A stretch of DNA of 64,000 nucleotides from Colwellia sp. C2M11 (GCF_018860915.1 NZ_JAHKQD010000044.1:62001-126000); one strand, 5' to 3'; shown: positions 18,665 to 27,498, numbered from the stretch's first letter. Program-made: numbers and translations. The notes: generated by a model from the letters alone, not told the origin.

Positions 18665-19036
18665 GATTTGCTCTCCATTGTCGTAAGTAAACGATTATAC
18701 TCCGCTTTGCTTACATTGCTTGATTGATTGTAACTATTGAAGTTTCTAACCGTATAGTACTAAACCTAATATTTAGTGTACTAGCGAATAACCTCTTAAA
18801 CTTTGTAAGACTTTGTAAGGAATGTTAAATGAGGTTGAGTAAACTAAAGATACGCGTACTTTATCTTTCAGTCAAACTAGGCTTGATTGTTATGTGATAG
18901 TGATAAGGTCATCATGAAAGCAAAGCTGTAAAATTTACAGGGGCAACGCTAGTATCTTAGTTGTTATAAAACCGATACTGTTGATTTTCTTAATGAGGTA
19001 TTATTCATTTATTTTACTTTGCTTGGAATAAGAATA
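18665..19036. other. Gene-free stretch upstream of the iorA-like and MazG-like genes
   Basis: These 372 bases separate two divergent genes and should hold both promoters. A short near-duplication (aactttgtaagactttgtaa, about 18797-18816) is visible. No RNA gene, terminator or further reading frame is convincing. Confidence 0.6.
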
Positions 19037-19321
19037 ATGACAATTAACGATATCGCTAAGAAGAATTATGAATGGGTTGAAGAAATGGGTTGGCATAATA
19101 AAACCGTCTTAGAAGCTTTAGCGCTTGTAGCATCGGAAGTTGGCGAAGCAATTAATGAATGTAGAAATGAAAAACCAACAGCAGCTTTTGGAGAAGAGTT
19201 AGCCGATATTATTCTTAGAGTGCTCGACATTGCTCATTGGCAAGGAATTGATATTGAAGCAGAAATTAATAATAAAATGCTTATTAATGAACAGCGAGGT
19301 ACAAGAGGAAGACAGAAATAA
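19037..19321 (+). CDS. MazG-like nucleotide pyrophosphohydrolase
   Basis: This 94-residue protein is a half-size MazG-type all-alpha NTP pyrophosphatase. The metal-binding helices read LVASEVGEAINECR (E-x-x-E) and GEELADIILRVLDIA (E-x-x-D). It likely hydrolyses a (d)NTP or modified nucleotide. The ATG at 19037 (MTINDIAKKN) is chosen over a TTG at 19019. An inverted repeat (19333-19342 with 19365-19374) follows and separates it from convergent speE. Confidence 0.82.
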   Translation: MTINDIAKKNYEWVEEMGWHNKTVLEALALVASEVGEAINECRNEKPTAAFGEELADIILRVLDIAHWQGIDIEAEINNKMLINEQRGTRGRQK

Positions 19322-19332
19322 AGTGAGCAATA

Positions 19333-19374
19333 CTACTAACAACCATTAATATTTAGGTTAATTATTGTTAGTAG
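19333..19374. terminator. Inverted repeat between convergent MazG-like and speE genes
   Basis: The 10-base arms CTACTAACAA (19333-19342) and TTGTTAGTAG (19365-19374) flank a 22-base loop. The position between convergent genes suits a bidirectional terminator, but there is no T tract on either side. Confidence 0.35.
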
Positions 19375-19402
19375 CATCAGTATATTTACAGCTTATTTAG
19401 CT

Positions 19403-20263
19403 TTAATCGTTTTGAATTAAACCTTTAAGCTCTTTTTTTACAAAGTTAGGCAAAGCAAATGCGGCAGTGTGTAATTGGTGGTTGTAATAATCAAACGCTA
19501 AACCGCTATCAATAACTCTTTGTGCATCAAAATCATTAATTGGGTGGTGATTTTTGGTGGCAAAGGTGAAGCTCCATAAACCGCCAGGGTAAGTTAAATT
19601 ACTAAAACTGTATAAAAAGCATTGATCAAAAACGTTATTTAATACTTTTAATAATGACTGTTGAATATCCATGGCATACCAAGAAGACTCTCCCTGTGAA
19701 ACCACAATACCGTCATCGGTTAAGCAGTTAAAAACGTCTTGATAAAACGCTTCACCAAATAGTGGTTGAGCAGGCCCGATAGGATCTGTGCTATCGACAA
19801 TGATCACATCAAATTTTTCTGTTGTCTCTTTTACAAATTGTACGCCATCACCAATAATTAAATTAATTTTTGGGTTATCAAGCGCGCTAGCTGTTTGTGG
19901 AATATGTTCCTTACAAGCCTCAACAACCATAGCGTCAATTTCCACCATAGTACATTTTTCCACACTGTTATGACGTATTACTTCGCGTGCAGTACCACCG
20001 TCACCACCACCAATCACTAAAACATTCTTAGGATTAGGATGAACAAACAAAGGTAAGTGAGAAATCATATCGTGATAAGCAAATTCATCGCGCTCAGTTA
20101 CCATGATTAAGCCATCGTTAAGTAGCATTTTTCCATGACCTTTAGTTTCAACAATATCCACTGTTTGAAAGTCACTTTTACCAGAAAATAATACGTTTTC
20201 TATTTTAAAACGTAAGCCTAAAAAGTCTGAAAATTTTTCTTCTACCCATAAATCAGAGTGCAT
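19403..20263 (-). CDS. speE: Spermidine synthase (putrescine aminopropyltransferase)
   Basis: This 286-residue cytosolic enzyme transfers the aminopropyl group of decarboxylated AdoMet to putrescine, giving spermidine and methylthioadenosine. Landmarks are VLVIGGGDGGTAREVIRH (cosubstrate binding), MVEIDAMVVEACKEH, and DVIIVDSTDPIGPAQPLFG with the catalytic aspartate. The gatekeeping LLNDGLIMVTERDEFAYHDM segment is also intact. The start overlaps the end of speD by 11 bases, so both are translated from one message. Confidence 0.96.
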   Translation of the reverse strand: MHSDLWVEEKFSDFLGLRFKIENVLFSGKSDFQTVDIVETKGHGKMLLNDGLIMVTERDEFAYHDMISHLPLFVHPNPKNVLVIGGGDGGTAREVIRHNSVEKCTMVEIDAMVVEACKEHIPQTASALDNPKINLIIGDGVQFVKETTEKFDVIIVDSTDPIGPAQPLFGEAFYQDVFNCLTDDGIVVSQGESSWYAMDIQQSLLKVLNNVFDQCFLYSFSNLTYPGGLWSFTFATKNHHPINDFDAQRVIDSGLAFDYYNHQLHTAAFALPNFVKKELKGLIQND

Positions 20264-21215
20264 GGTTTTCTCCCGTGAGATCGAGCTCTAGTGGTGATGA
20301 ATATTGTGTTTCGGGTGTAATAAAGCTAGCAAAACAAACGAGGTAACCATTGTCTAGGGTTTTACTCACTAATGAATTACTGATGTATGGGCTGCTAATT
20401 TTAGCTGCTACTTTCTTTTCAAATTGAGGATCATTAAAACCAAGTAAATCAAAAGAAGAAGGGCTAAGGATTTCAAGGATTTTTGATGCTATATTCAATA
20501 AGTCCATATTTGATTCAAAGCTCACATAGCTACTACCTGCCTGTGGTGTAACATGAATCGTATAGTAGTCTGTACCTTTAATGGCGTTAAGTGAATAACC
20601 ATAAGGGTCGAAAACAAAATCATCAATTTCAAAACCAGGCAATAAGTCATTAATACAGAAAAACTCTCTGATCTCTTGCTTGCTTAGTCCATGAGTTGTT
20701 AGCTTTTTAGAAGCGTGTTCACTTATTTGATAGGCCAATAATTCATAGGTAGTATCATCAGGCTCAGCTTGAAATTCATTATCTTGATGAAATACATAAT
20801 TATGATGACTATATATTTCACCAAAACGGTATGCTTTACCGGTTAAGTATTTTGATAATAACTTAATGTCATCGCCAAATGAAGTTAATTGCGCATTTGA
20901 AAAATACTCATTTTTTCTTTGGTAAGTAACATGAAGAATGTCTTCTGGTTGCGTGTTTTGAATAAAATATTCAATAGAGTTAACTAATTTAGTTACCCCG
21001 CAGGTTAAAATCAAGAATCGATCATCCCAAACAAACAAGCTAGATTCAGAAAGCAAAAATGCTTTACAGTGCTCATTTTCAACAGAGGATAATATTTGGG
21101 CATTACAGCATTCAACAAGTTCTTGCCAAAATGTATTGCTGATATCGTTAAGAAGTGAAAGATTTTGGCTATTCACGACCACTTCAGCTTTTTTTTCTGA
21201 GCCTTCAAAAAACAA
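20253..21215 (-). CDS. speD: S-adenosylmethionine decarboxylase proenzyme, eukaryotic type
   Basis: This 320-residue pyruvoyl enzyme makes the aminopropyl donor for SpeE. It belongs to the class found in animals and plants (PF01536), not the short bacterial SpeD family. It begins MFFEGSEKKAEV like the human FFEGTEK start. The self-cleavage site LLSESSLFV puts the pyruvoyl serine at residue 58, with the catalytic cysteine at residue 72 (LTCGVT). The processing residues lie in YGYSLNAI and YYTIHVTP, followed by SYVSFESN. The length matches human AMD1 (334). It overlaps speE by 11 bases. Confidence 0.93.
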   Translation of the reverse strand: MFFEGSEKKAEVVVNSQNLSLLNDISNTFWQELVECCNAQILSSVENEHCKAFLLSESSLFVWDDRFLILTCGVTKLVNSIEYFIQNTQPEDILHVTYQRKNEYFSNAQLTSFGDDIKLLSKYLTGKAYRFGEIYSHHNYVFHQDNEFQAEPDDTTYELLAYQISEHASKKLTTHGLSKQEIREFFCINDLLPGFEIDDFVFDPYGYSLNAIKGTDYYTIHVTPQAGSSYVSFESNMDLLNIASKILEILSPSSFDLLGFNDPQFEKKVAAKISSPYISNSLVSKTLDNGYLVCFASFITPETQYSSPLELDLTGENHAL

Positions 21216-21497
21216 AAGTAAATCCTTAATATTTGCCTAAAATACTTCAAAATATTTAAAAGAACTAGACATAAAAAATTGCGGCGGTCATTGTACAAAT
21301 AAAAAATATTTTTTCAATAAATACTTTTTTAATAATTATTAAGTGAAATTTGTACTAATGACATAGTAAAGCTAATAGCTTTGTAGTTAAAAAAACTAGC
21401 TTAATGCTAGTGTAAAAATTTACCTATTTTTGTTAAATAAAACTATACTTTTTTCATTTTATTTGGATAATTGGCGAAATTTTTAGGGTTACCTCTT
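21216..21497. other. Divergent intergenic region between speD and the ureohydrolase gene
   Basis: This very AT-rich 282-base gap should hold the promoters for speDE (minus) and the ureohydrolase (plus). No terminator, uORF with clear ribosome site, or RNA structure stands out. The ureohydrolase ribosome site AGGG lies at 21485-21488. Confidence 0.5.
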
Positions 21498-22436
21498 ATG
21501 AAAAAAATAAAAGAAATTAATATCGACTTAAGCTTACCTGAAATCGAGTTTAGTTGTGCCGAAATAACACCGGCAATATATGCGAATACAACCCATATTG
21601 TTGGTTTCGAATTTGACGGTACAGCCTGTTTTCGCAAAGGAACTAAAGCCGGACCTAATGCCTTAAGACTAGTATCCGATGGAATAGAAACCTATTCGCC
21701 TTATTTAGATCGTGATATTGAAGATTTTTCTTTTGTGGATTTAGGTAATTTATCTACGGTGCCAAATCAATCAAATCAAAGTGAACATCAAACCATAGAG
21801 CTACAATGGCAGCGCGCTACCGATGATTTTTGTACGCTATTTAATGACATTGATTTACCTACCTCAAAAGTACGTACATTAGTGCTAGGTGGTGAGCATT
21901 CTATTTCATACGCGCCTATTAAAACCTATTTAGAACAATACCCAAATTTAGTAGTATTGCATTTAGATGCGCACGCCGATTTACGTGATGGGTACCTTGA
22001 TTTTCATTACTCACACGCATCTATTATTCGCCGAATACTCGACCATTTTGGCGACGAACATCAACTCATACAATACGGTATTCGCTCGGGTACAAAAGAA
22101 GAGTATCAGTGGATGCACCAGCATAAAACGATTAAATCATCGCGCCATGATTTTTTAGCCGCTGTTGAAGCTATCGCAGATGATCGTCCTATCTATTTAA
22201 CATTAGATTTAGACTATTTTGATCCGAGCTTTTTCCCTGGTACAGGAACACCAGAGCCAGGAGGTGAAGATTTTCATTCATTTGTCAGCTTATGCAAAAT
22301 ACTATTTAAAAAGAATTTTGTTGGCTGTGACGTAGTTGAATTGTCACCAGTAATTGATTCTACTGGTAATAGCGATGTATTTGCCGCTAAGGTTGTACGT
22401 GAATTGTTAATTTGTTTGAATGAAAGAAACGTTTAA
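21498..22436 (+). CDS. Agmatinase/arginase-family ureohydrolase
   Basis: This 312-residue binuclear manganese ureohydrolase has the metal ligands in LVLGGEHSISYAP, VLHLDAHADLRDGY and LTLDLDYFDPSFFPGTGTPE. A histidine in HYSHASIIRR fills the usual loop position. It is divergent from speDE, which suggests agmatine to putrescine conversion, but a related guanidino substrate is possible because a second SpeB lies beside speA at 40107. The ATG at 21498 is chosen over TTG at 21471 because of the AGGG ten bases before it. Confidence 0.85.
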   Translation: MKKIKEINIDLSLPEIEFSCAEITPAIYANTTHIVGFEFDGTACFRKGTKAGPNALRLVSDGIETYSPYLDRDIEDFSFVDLGNLSTVPNQSNQSEHQTIELQWQRATDDFCTLFNDIDLPTSKVRTLVLGGEHSISYAPIKTYLEQYPNLVVLHLDAHADLRDGYLDFHYSHASIIRRILDHFGDEHQLIQYGIRSGTKEEYQWMHQHKTIKSSRHDFLAAVEAIADDRPIYLTLDLDYFDPSFFPGTGTPEPGGEDFHSFVSLCKILFKKNFVGCDVVELSPVIDSTGNSDVFAAKVVRELLICLNERNV

Positions 22437-22505
22437 TAAAGTAAGGTTTAATAAAATAAGGTCTAATAAAGCACTACTTTAATTAACATGCATAAACGAC
22501 TTATC

Positions 22506-22546
22506 GCAACCCACATAATAGACTGCTCGTTTCTTATGTGGATTGC
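22506..22546. terminator. Inverted repeat downstream of the OmpA-like gene
   Basis: The 13-base arms (GCAACCCACATAA at 22506-22518 and TTATGTGGATTGC at 22534-22546) carry one mismatch and enclose a 15-base loop. It lies between the convergent ureohydrolase and OmpA-like genes. There is no T tract, so the function as terminator is tentative. Confidence 0.45.
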
Positions 22547-22563
22547 TATTAGATCAAAGCTTA

Positions 22564-23232
22564 TTATTCAGCAATCGGCAATAATGTTATTTCTACTCTG
22601 CGGTTAAGTTCTTTACCAGCTTCAGTATTGTTATTTGCTACAGGTTGTGTTTCACCAAAACCAATAGATTCAATTCTGTCATTAAGAATACCAGCAGCAC
22701 TTAGGTAGCCAGACACAGATTGCGCGCGCTGTACTGATAATCGTTGGTTTAGTGCATCAGAACCTGAACTATCTGTATGGCCAGCGACAACGATTAAGGT
22801 TTTATCAAACTCTTTTAAAACTAAAACAACAGAATCTAACACTGAATAAAAGTTTTGTTCAATATTCGCTTTGCTAGAAGAAAAAGTAATATTACCCGGC
22901 ATAATTAAATTTATGTTATTGCCGTCGCGCTCAACACTTACGCCAGAGCCACGTAATTGTTTTCTTAATTCAGCTTCTTGGGTGTCCATGTAGTAGCCAA
23001 TACCACCACCAATTGCAGCGCCACCGGTTGCGGCTTGTAAAATTCTTCGATTTCGTTTGCCAATATCGTCTTCATCTTTGTTAGCTATATAGGCAACTAC
23101 GGCTGCAACACCAGCACCAATACCAGCACCTTTAGCAGTATTCGTCGTTTTTTCTTCACCTGTGTAAGGGTCGAAAGTTGAACATGCGCTTAACGCTAAG
23201 CAAGCAATTAGGGGAAGTGTAAAGTGTTTCAT
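22564..23232 (-). CDS. OmpA-family lipoprotein with glycine-zipper
   Basis: This 222-residue outer-membrane lipoprotein (lipobox ALSAC, Cys17) has a glycine-zipper region (GAGIGAGVAAVVAYIANK and AATGGAAIGGGIGYYMD). A C-terminal peptidoglycan-binding OmpA domain carries GHTDSSGSDALNQRLSVQRA and NRRVEITLLP. It resembles YiaD/YfiB-type proteins that fix the outer membrane to peptidoglycan. The first gene-like element beyond its start is the accessory patch with the beta-lactamase. Confidence 0.88.
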   Translation of the reverse strand: MKHFTLPLIACLALSACSTFDPYTGEEKTTNTAKGAGIGAGVAAVVAYIANKDEDDIGKRNRRILQAATGGAAIGGGIGYYMDTQEAELRKQLRGSGVSVERDGNNINLIMPGNITFSSSKANIEQNFYSVLDSVVLVLKEFDKTLIVVAGHTDSSGSDALNQRLSVQRAQSVSGYLSAAGILNDRIESIGFGETQPVANNNTEAGKELNRRVEITLLPIAE

Positions 23233-23906
23233 TTTTTTCCTTAAATAATTTATCGGTAAAATGGAATTTTAAAAAAGGTTTGCGAAGATAAACTCGATTA
23301 AAGCGCCACTATATTAGCATTATTCTAAAAAGTTATCCTTTATTTGTCCTGAGTGTGGCTTTTCCATTTTGAAACTACAAAGTAAGGTATTACTGTAAAA
23401 TAATAGCGGTTTACTACGGTTAGTATCGGTGTGAATTAGTTTAAGTGAAAATTTAAATTACAATTTAAACAATAAGTTAGTCTATGGTGTCTTATTTAAG
23501 TAACTCGCCGTGTTGGTGATTTTTTTATTGTGATAAACGTTAATGACAGGGGAATTGAACAAGAAATATTACAATTTAAGTGAGTGTTTAGGCAATATCG
23601 GCTAGGTTTATCTGTCAGTATTATTCTTGTATGCCGTTGTTCAAAGCTTTGTTTGCTGTAATCCTCCTAGCTACAGATACAAGCAGGGCGAACATAACGA
23701 GAGATTAAGTGATAGTAACGGGTATCTTGTAATGAAACTTGCAGACGGCGAGATTGAGTTATAAGCAAACACCTGACGTGTTTATGATATAAACAGAGTC
23801 AGGAATTTTTATTTATTCAACAAAGTATGAGTGTCCTACTTTTTGGTCATCCTACTTTTTGCTCTTTTGTTCTACTCTTTGCTACTTTTTTTATTAATTA
23901 AGATTA
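23233..23906. other. Non-coding stretch between OmpA-like gene and beta-lactamase
   Basis: These 674 bases hold no credible gene. Two items can be seen. One is an orphan plus-strand hairpin (CCTGAC at 23772-23777 with GTCAGG at 23798-23803, inner arms gtttat/ataaac) followed by a T-rich run, like a terminator without a gene. The other is a T-rich repeat block at 23821-23890 with 'cctactttt' units, described separately. Confidence 0.55.
23822..23843. repeat. Direct repeat, distal copy, downstream of the class D beta-lactamase
   Basis: The string aaagtatgagtgtcctactt with two further T residues is identical to 24713-24734 on the other side of the beta-lactamase gene. It continues with degenerate 'cctacttttt', 'ctactcttt' and 'ctacttttttt' units up to 23890. 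Confidence 0.8.
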
Positions 23907-24665
23907 TTATTGAATGATATTTAGAAGCTTAAATACGTCCATAGTTAATTTCTTACGAAATTTTAAATCAGATTTTTCATTGATTTCAATATGGTTAGCA
24001 AAAAACCATGTTTGACCTTCAGTGATTAGATAACCTACATACCATCCATCTTTACCAGACCAACCCGTTTTTGACCATACCTTATAATTTTCATGATTGT
24101 CTGACAGCATGATACTTTTAAGTGTTTTAATATGAGATTTTTTTATAGGAAGATCTTCATTATATACTTTACGTAAAAACTGAATTTGTTCTTTAACTGA
24201 AATCCTTAACTCTCCATCTAGCCAGAAGCGAATTAAATTACTACCCGTTAGAAGGTTGCCATAATTAAATTTACGCAAGTACGTATGATACTTTTTATCA
24301 CCAATTTGTTTCGCGTAATGTTGATAGCACCATACACACGAATATTGAAATGCACTTTTTAGCGTTTGATCTTGATTCCATGATGAATATTCCCGCTCTA
24401 CGCCATCCCATTTGATAATATCAAATTGATTTTTAATTAAGTTTTCTTCTAACATAATAAGCGTATTAGGTATTTTAAAAGTAGAAGCAGGTACGAACTG
24501 TTCCTTATCATTGACGTTATAACGATATTCAGTTTTACTATCGATTGATTCAATGAGTATAGAGCCATTAATATTATTTGATTTGTATAGGTCTTCTATT
24601 GAATTTTCTTTTGCGTGCAAGCTGATAGAAGTTAAAAATAGTATAAAGATATTAAAATAAATCAT
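23907..24665 (-). CDS. Class D (OXA-type) beta-lactamase
   Basis: This 252-residue serine beta-lactamase has a signal peptide ending LHA (residue 18). Catalytic elements are all present: S61-T-F-K64 with the carboxylatable lysine, S109-C-V111, Y135-G-N137, W148 and K199-T-G201. After KTG come WSGKDGWYVGYLITEGQTWF and FANHIEI as in OXA enzymes. It should hydrolyse penicillins; the spectrum cannot be told. The gene is AT-rich and sits between two identical 22-base direct repeats, next to a toxin-antitoxin pair, so recent acquisition as a unit is plausible. It is not one of the common named OXA types as far as I can judge. Confidence 0.92.
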   Translation of the reverse strand: MIYFNIFILFLTSISLHAKENSIEDLYKSNNINGSILIESIDSKTEYRYNVNDKEQFVPASTFKIPNTLIMLEENLIKNQFDIIKWDGVEREYSSWNQDQTLKSAFQYSCVWCYQHYAKQIGDKKYHTYLRKFNYGNLLTGSNLIRFWLDGELRISVKEQIQFLRKVYNEDLPIKKSHIKTLKSIMLSDNHENYKVWSKTGWSGKDGWYVGYLITEGQTWFFANHIEINEKSDLKFRKKLTMDVFKLLNIIQ

Positions 24666-24712
24666 TTATTCCTCGGTGCGGATTATTTGTAAGGTATAAC
24701 GCCCACATCGAT

Positions 24713-24734
24713 AAAGTATGAGTGTCCTACTTTT
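24713..24734. repeat. Direct repeat, proximal copy, upstream of the class D beta-lactamase
   Basis: Identical over 22 bases to 23822-23843 and in the same orientation, again followed by a T-rich stretch (ttttttacttttttt). It lies between the beta-lactamase start and the higA end. The repeat pair frames a unit of about 890 bases. Confidence 0.8.
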
Positions 24735-24774
24735 TTTACTTTTTTTCTTTTTCTGCTTATTTTAGTTATATTTT

Positions 24775-25071
24775 CTATGCCACTGCAAAATTTACAAAGT
24801 GGACATTTGTTAAATTGATTTTCTGTTTAGCATGCCAAAGATCGTAGTTGTCTTGCATTGCTAGCCAACTCTCAGGCGTTCTGCCAATTGCTTTAGATAA
24901 GCGAAGTGCCATTTCTGGTGATATTGCACTCTGACCTTTTAGCACTCTATTCAAAGTAGATGATGCTACGTCCAGTTGTTTAGCTAAATAACGACAGCTA
25001 AGTCCAGAGGGTTCCAAATAAACGTCATAGATAAATTCCCCAGGATGTGGCGGATTATGTTGCATACTCAT
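24775..25071 (-). CDS. higA: HigA-family antitoxin (XRE helix-turn-helix)
   Basis: This 98-residue antitoxin has the HigA opening NPPHPGEFIYDVYLEPSGLS and a helix-turn-helix CRYLAKQLDVASSTLNRVLKG, then MALRLSKAIGRTPESWLAMQ. It neutralises the HigB-like RNase encoded directly upstream and represses the operon. Its start overlaps the toxin stop by one base, the classical toxin-first higBA order. This pair type is common in mobile accessory regions. Confidence 0.92.
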   Translation of the reverse strand: MSMQHNPPHPGEFIYDVYLEPSGLSCRYLAKQLDVASSTLNRVLKGQSAISPEMALRLSKAIGRTPESWLAMQDNYDLWHAKQKINLTNVHFVNFAVA

Positions 25072-25349
25072 TAGTGATAGTCCTCATAGTTGAGAATATA
25101 AGCATTACCATCGATAAACTCGAAAGTAATACGCCAATTACCATTTACAGTAATAGACCAAATCCCGTCACGATTCCCTTTTAATGGATGTAACTTAAAG
25201 CCGGGTAAATTGATATCATCAATTTCTTGTGCGGTATCTATTGCGGCAAGTTGCATTCGTAATTTACGTTGATGATTTGCCTGAATACCGGAAACACTAC
25301 CAGTTTGGAAGTATTTTTTAAGGCCTTTATGTTTAAAAGATTTAATCAT
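25071..25349 (-). CDS. higB: HigB-family toxin (RelE/ParE fold mRNA interferase)
   Basis: This 92-residue toxin begins IKSFKHKGLKKYFQTGSVSG and carries KLHPLKGNRDGIWSITVNGN followed by WRITFEF, the hallmark of HigB proteins. These cleave mRNA on the ribosome. It is the first gene of the higBA operon and ends one base inside higA. Confidence 0.92.
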   Translation of the reverse strand: MIKSFKHKGLKKYFQTGSVSGIQANHQRKLRMQLAAIDTAQEIDDINLPGFKLHPLKGNRDGIWSITVNGNWRITFEFIDGNAYILNYEDYH

Positions 25350-25474
25350 GCAATGAGTGTAGCGTGATGCGCATCGGTTGTCGATAAAAATATATAGCCT
25401 CGCTAAGCGGACTGAAACAGTAGGTTAAAATATGCAGTGAATCTAAACTTAACTCGCTGTTTTTTATTTTCTTT

Positions 25475-25918
25475 TTATAGGAAGAGATACACATAAATAA
25501 TATCACCGTAACCTGATAAGACACCACCTAAACAAACAAAAAATATAGTGAGCCATACTGATAGTTTTAAATGAGGCTTAAATCGTCTTGCTTTATAAAT
25601 CTCATATGTAAGTTGAGCAGGGTGAATTACACTAGCTAATTTATTTAATTTAATAACAAATAAATATTCACTCAACATAGCTAAGATAGGGATGATTGAG
25701 CCAGCCCTTTGAACCCTACTTCCCATTGTTTCATCAAGCATTCCATAATTGATAAAGCTAATAATAGAAATTATCGATAGAATCACAAAAATGGACCAAT
25801 ATATAAAATATTTCCATATAGTAGAAATATCTTCATCAAGTGATGCGCGTGTAGGTTCAGGGAAAGATTCGTAAATCTCTGCTAATGGCCTTTCATAATC
25901 TTCTTCTATAGTTGCCAA
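25475..25918 (-). CDS. Four-helix membrane protein of unknown function
   Basis: This 147-residue protein has four predicted membrane helices (YFIYWSIFVILSIISIISFI, AGSIIPILAMLSEYLFVI, LSVWLTIFFVCLGGVLS and YGDIIYVYLFL) and an acidic N terminus. The start is a TTG at 25916-25918 (reverse strand); no ATG occurs before residue 68, and an AGGA lies eight bases upstream. It is not recognised. It sits beside higBA in the same orientation with a 125-base gap, which fits a small accessory gene. Confidence 0.65.
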   Translation of the reverse strand: MATIEEDYERPLAEIYESFPEPTRASLDEDISTIWKYFIYWSIFVILSIISIISFINYGMLDETMGSRVQRAGSIIPILAMLSEYLFVIKLNKLASVIHPAQLTYEIYKARRFKPHLKLSVWLTIFFVCLGGVLSGYGDIIYVYLFL

Positions 25919-26238
25919 GTAATGATTCCTATTAGAGTCATAAATGAATAGCCCTATAACTCATATTATGAGGTACTGCTAAACAGTTTATTATGATGTG
26001 AAAGGTTGCTTCTTTCTACAAGAGGTTATCAATCATCCATAACTTGATAGTATATTCAGATTACTCGATTATTATCCGTAGATCAATTAGTTAAAAACAT
26101 CGCTTTAACTAGTGGCGGTGTGAAAGAAGGAATTAGACCAAGCTGAGTGTAAATATAGCTTGGTCATTGAAAATAGATGGCTTTACGCGATATAAGTTAT
26201 GTATAACTTATATCTGACTTTGTACGACTTATATAACT
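25919..26238. other. Gap with a perfect dyad downstream of argJ
   Basis: This 320-base gap has no gene. A 26-base palindrome lies at 26189-26214 (GATATAAGTTAT, two bases, ATAACTTATATC), with a further 'acttatataac' copy after it. It may be a terminator-like or protein-binding dyad just past the argJ stop. Confidence 0.5.
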
Positions 26239-27498
26239 TTATGTGCGATATTCGGCATTAATTCTGACGTAGTCATAGCTAAAATCACAAGTCCAAATAG
26301 TGGCTTGTTCATTACCGCGGTGTAGTTGTACGGTAATATCAATTTCAGCTTCATTCATAATAGCCTGTCCGTCATCTTCATTATAACTGTCAGCACGACC
26401 GCCTTTTTCAGCAACTAATACATCGCCAAAATATAACTCTAAATCAGCCGTATCTAAGTCTTCTAACGACGCACATTCTCTTGACGCGTAACCAATAGCA
26501 GCAAGTACACGACCTAAATTAGGATCTGAAGCAAACATCGCGGTTTTAACTAAGGGACTTTTACCAATAGAAAAGCCGATAGTTTTAGCTTCATCATTCG
26601 TTAAAGCACCTTTAACGGTTACTGTTAAAAATTTGGTTGCACCTTCACCATCACGAACAATGGCTTGCGCTAAGTATTGAGCAGTTTCAAGCAGTGCCTT
26701 AAATACTGCTTTAAAACCGTTACTGTTTCGATCTGAAATTTCTGGTGTATTACTTTTTCCGGTAGCAATAACAATAAATGAGTCATTTGTTGAGGTGTCA
26801 CCATCAACAGAAATGCAGTTAAAGGATAAATCCGCTATCTCTTTGGTTATTTCATCTAACAGTGTTTGGGTAATATTAGCGTCAGTAGCTACATAGCCTA
26901 GCATGGTCGCCATATTTGGATGGATCATCCCAGCACCTTTCGATATACCGGTGATGTTTACCACTTCATTTTTAACGTTTACCTGGGTAGCATAAGCTTT
27001 AGGCGCTACATCTGTTGTCATTATGGTTGACGCTGCATCGGCCCAGTTATTTGCAGTTAAGTTAGCTACTGCGTGCGGTAAACCGGCTAATAGCTTGTCC
27101 ATTGGTAAGTGTTCTAGAATAACGCCCGTTGAAAATGGCAAGATAGATTGCACGGGAATAGCCATAATTTCAGCTAATTGCTCACACGTTGCTATGGCGT
27201 CATTCATTCCTTGCTCACCTGTGCCTGCATTGGCATTACCAGTATTTATCACTAATGCTTTAATACTTGGTACAGCTTGATTTTTTACGGCATTTAAGTG
27301 TTTTTTACACAAGGTTACTGGGGCAGCACAAAAACGGTTTTGGGTAAAAACACCCGAAACCGCGCTACCATCAGCAATTTCAATAATAAGTAAATCTTTG
27401 CGGTTTGGTTTTTTGATATTTGATTCAGCCCAGCCGAGGCGAATGCCTTCAATTGGGTTTAGTGAAGCGGGAATGATTTCAGGTAAGTTAACAGGCAT
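26239..27498 (-). CDS. argJ: ArgJ, glutamate N-acetyltransferase/amino-acid acetyltransferase
   Basis: This 419-residue self-processing Ntn-type enzyme transfers the acetyl group from N-acetylornithine to glutamate, recycling it in arginine synthesis. The cleavage threonine lies in MIHPNMATMLGYVATD. Other landmarks are NTGNANAGTGEQG, ILPFSTGVILEHL, ISVDGDTSTNDSF and AIVRDGEGATKFL. Length and motifs are those of a complete ArgJ. It is a single gene; arginine made this way could feed SpeA at 41073. Confidence 0.96.
   Translation of the reverse strand: MPVNLPEIIPASLNPIEGIRLGWAESNIKKPNRKDLLIIEIADGSAVSGVFTQNRFCAAPVTLCKKHLNAVKNQAVPSIKALVINTGNANAGTGEQGMNDAIATCEQLAEIMAIPVQSILPFSTGVILEHLPMDKLLAGLPHAVANLTANNWADAASTIMTTDVAPKAYATQVNVKNEVVNITGISKGAGMIHPNMATMLGYVATDANITQTLLDEITKEIADLSFNCISVDGDTSTNDSFIVIATGKSNTPEISDRNSNGFKAVFKALLETAQYLAQAIVRDGEGATKFLTVTVKGALTNDEAKTIGFSIGKSPLVKTAMFASDPNLGRVLAAIGYASRECASLEDLDTADLELYFGDVLVAEKGGRADSYNEDDGQAIMNEAEIDITVQLHRGNEQATIWTCDFSYDYVRINAEYRT

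Noticed and set aside
23822-25480. Integron gene cassettes (attC sites) around the beta-lactamase and higBA
   Set aside because: Strings such as GCGTTATAC upstream of the beta-lactamase and GAGTTAAGT before higB resemble core sites. However, no paired attC arms of 60-130 bases were found and no integrase is present.
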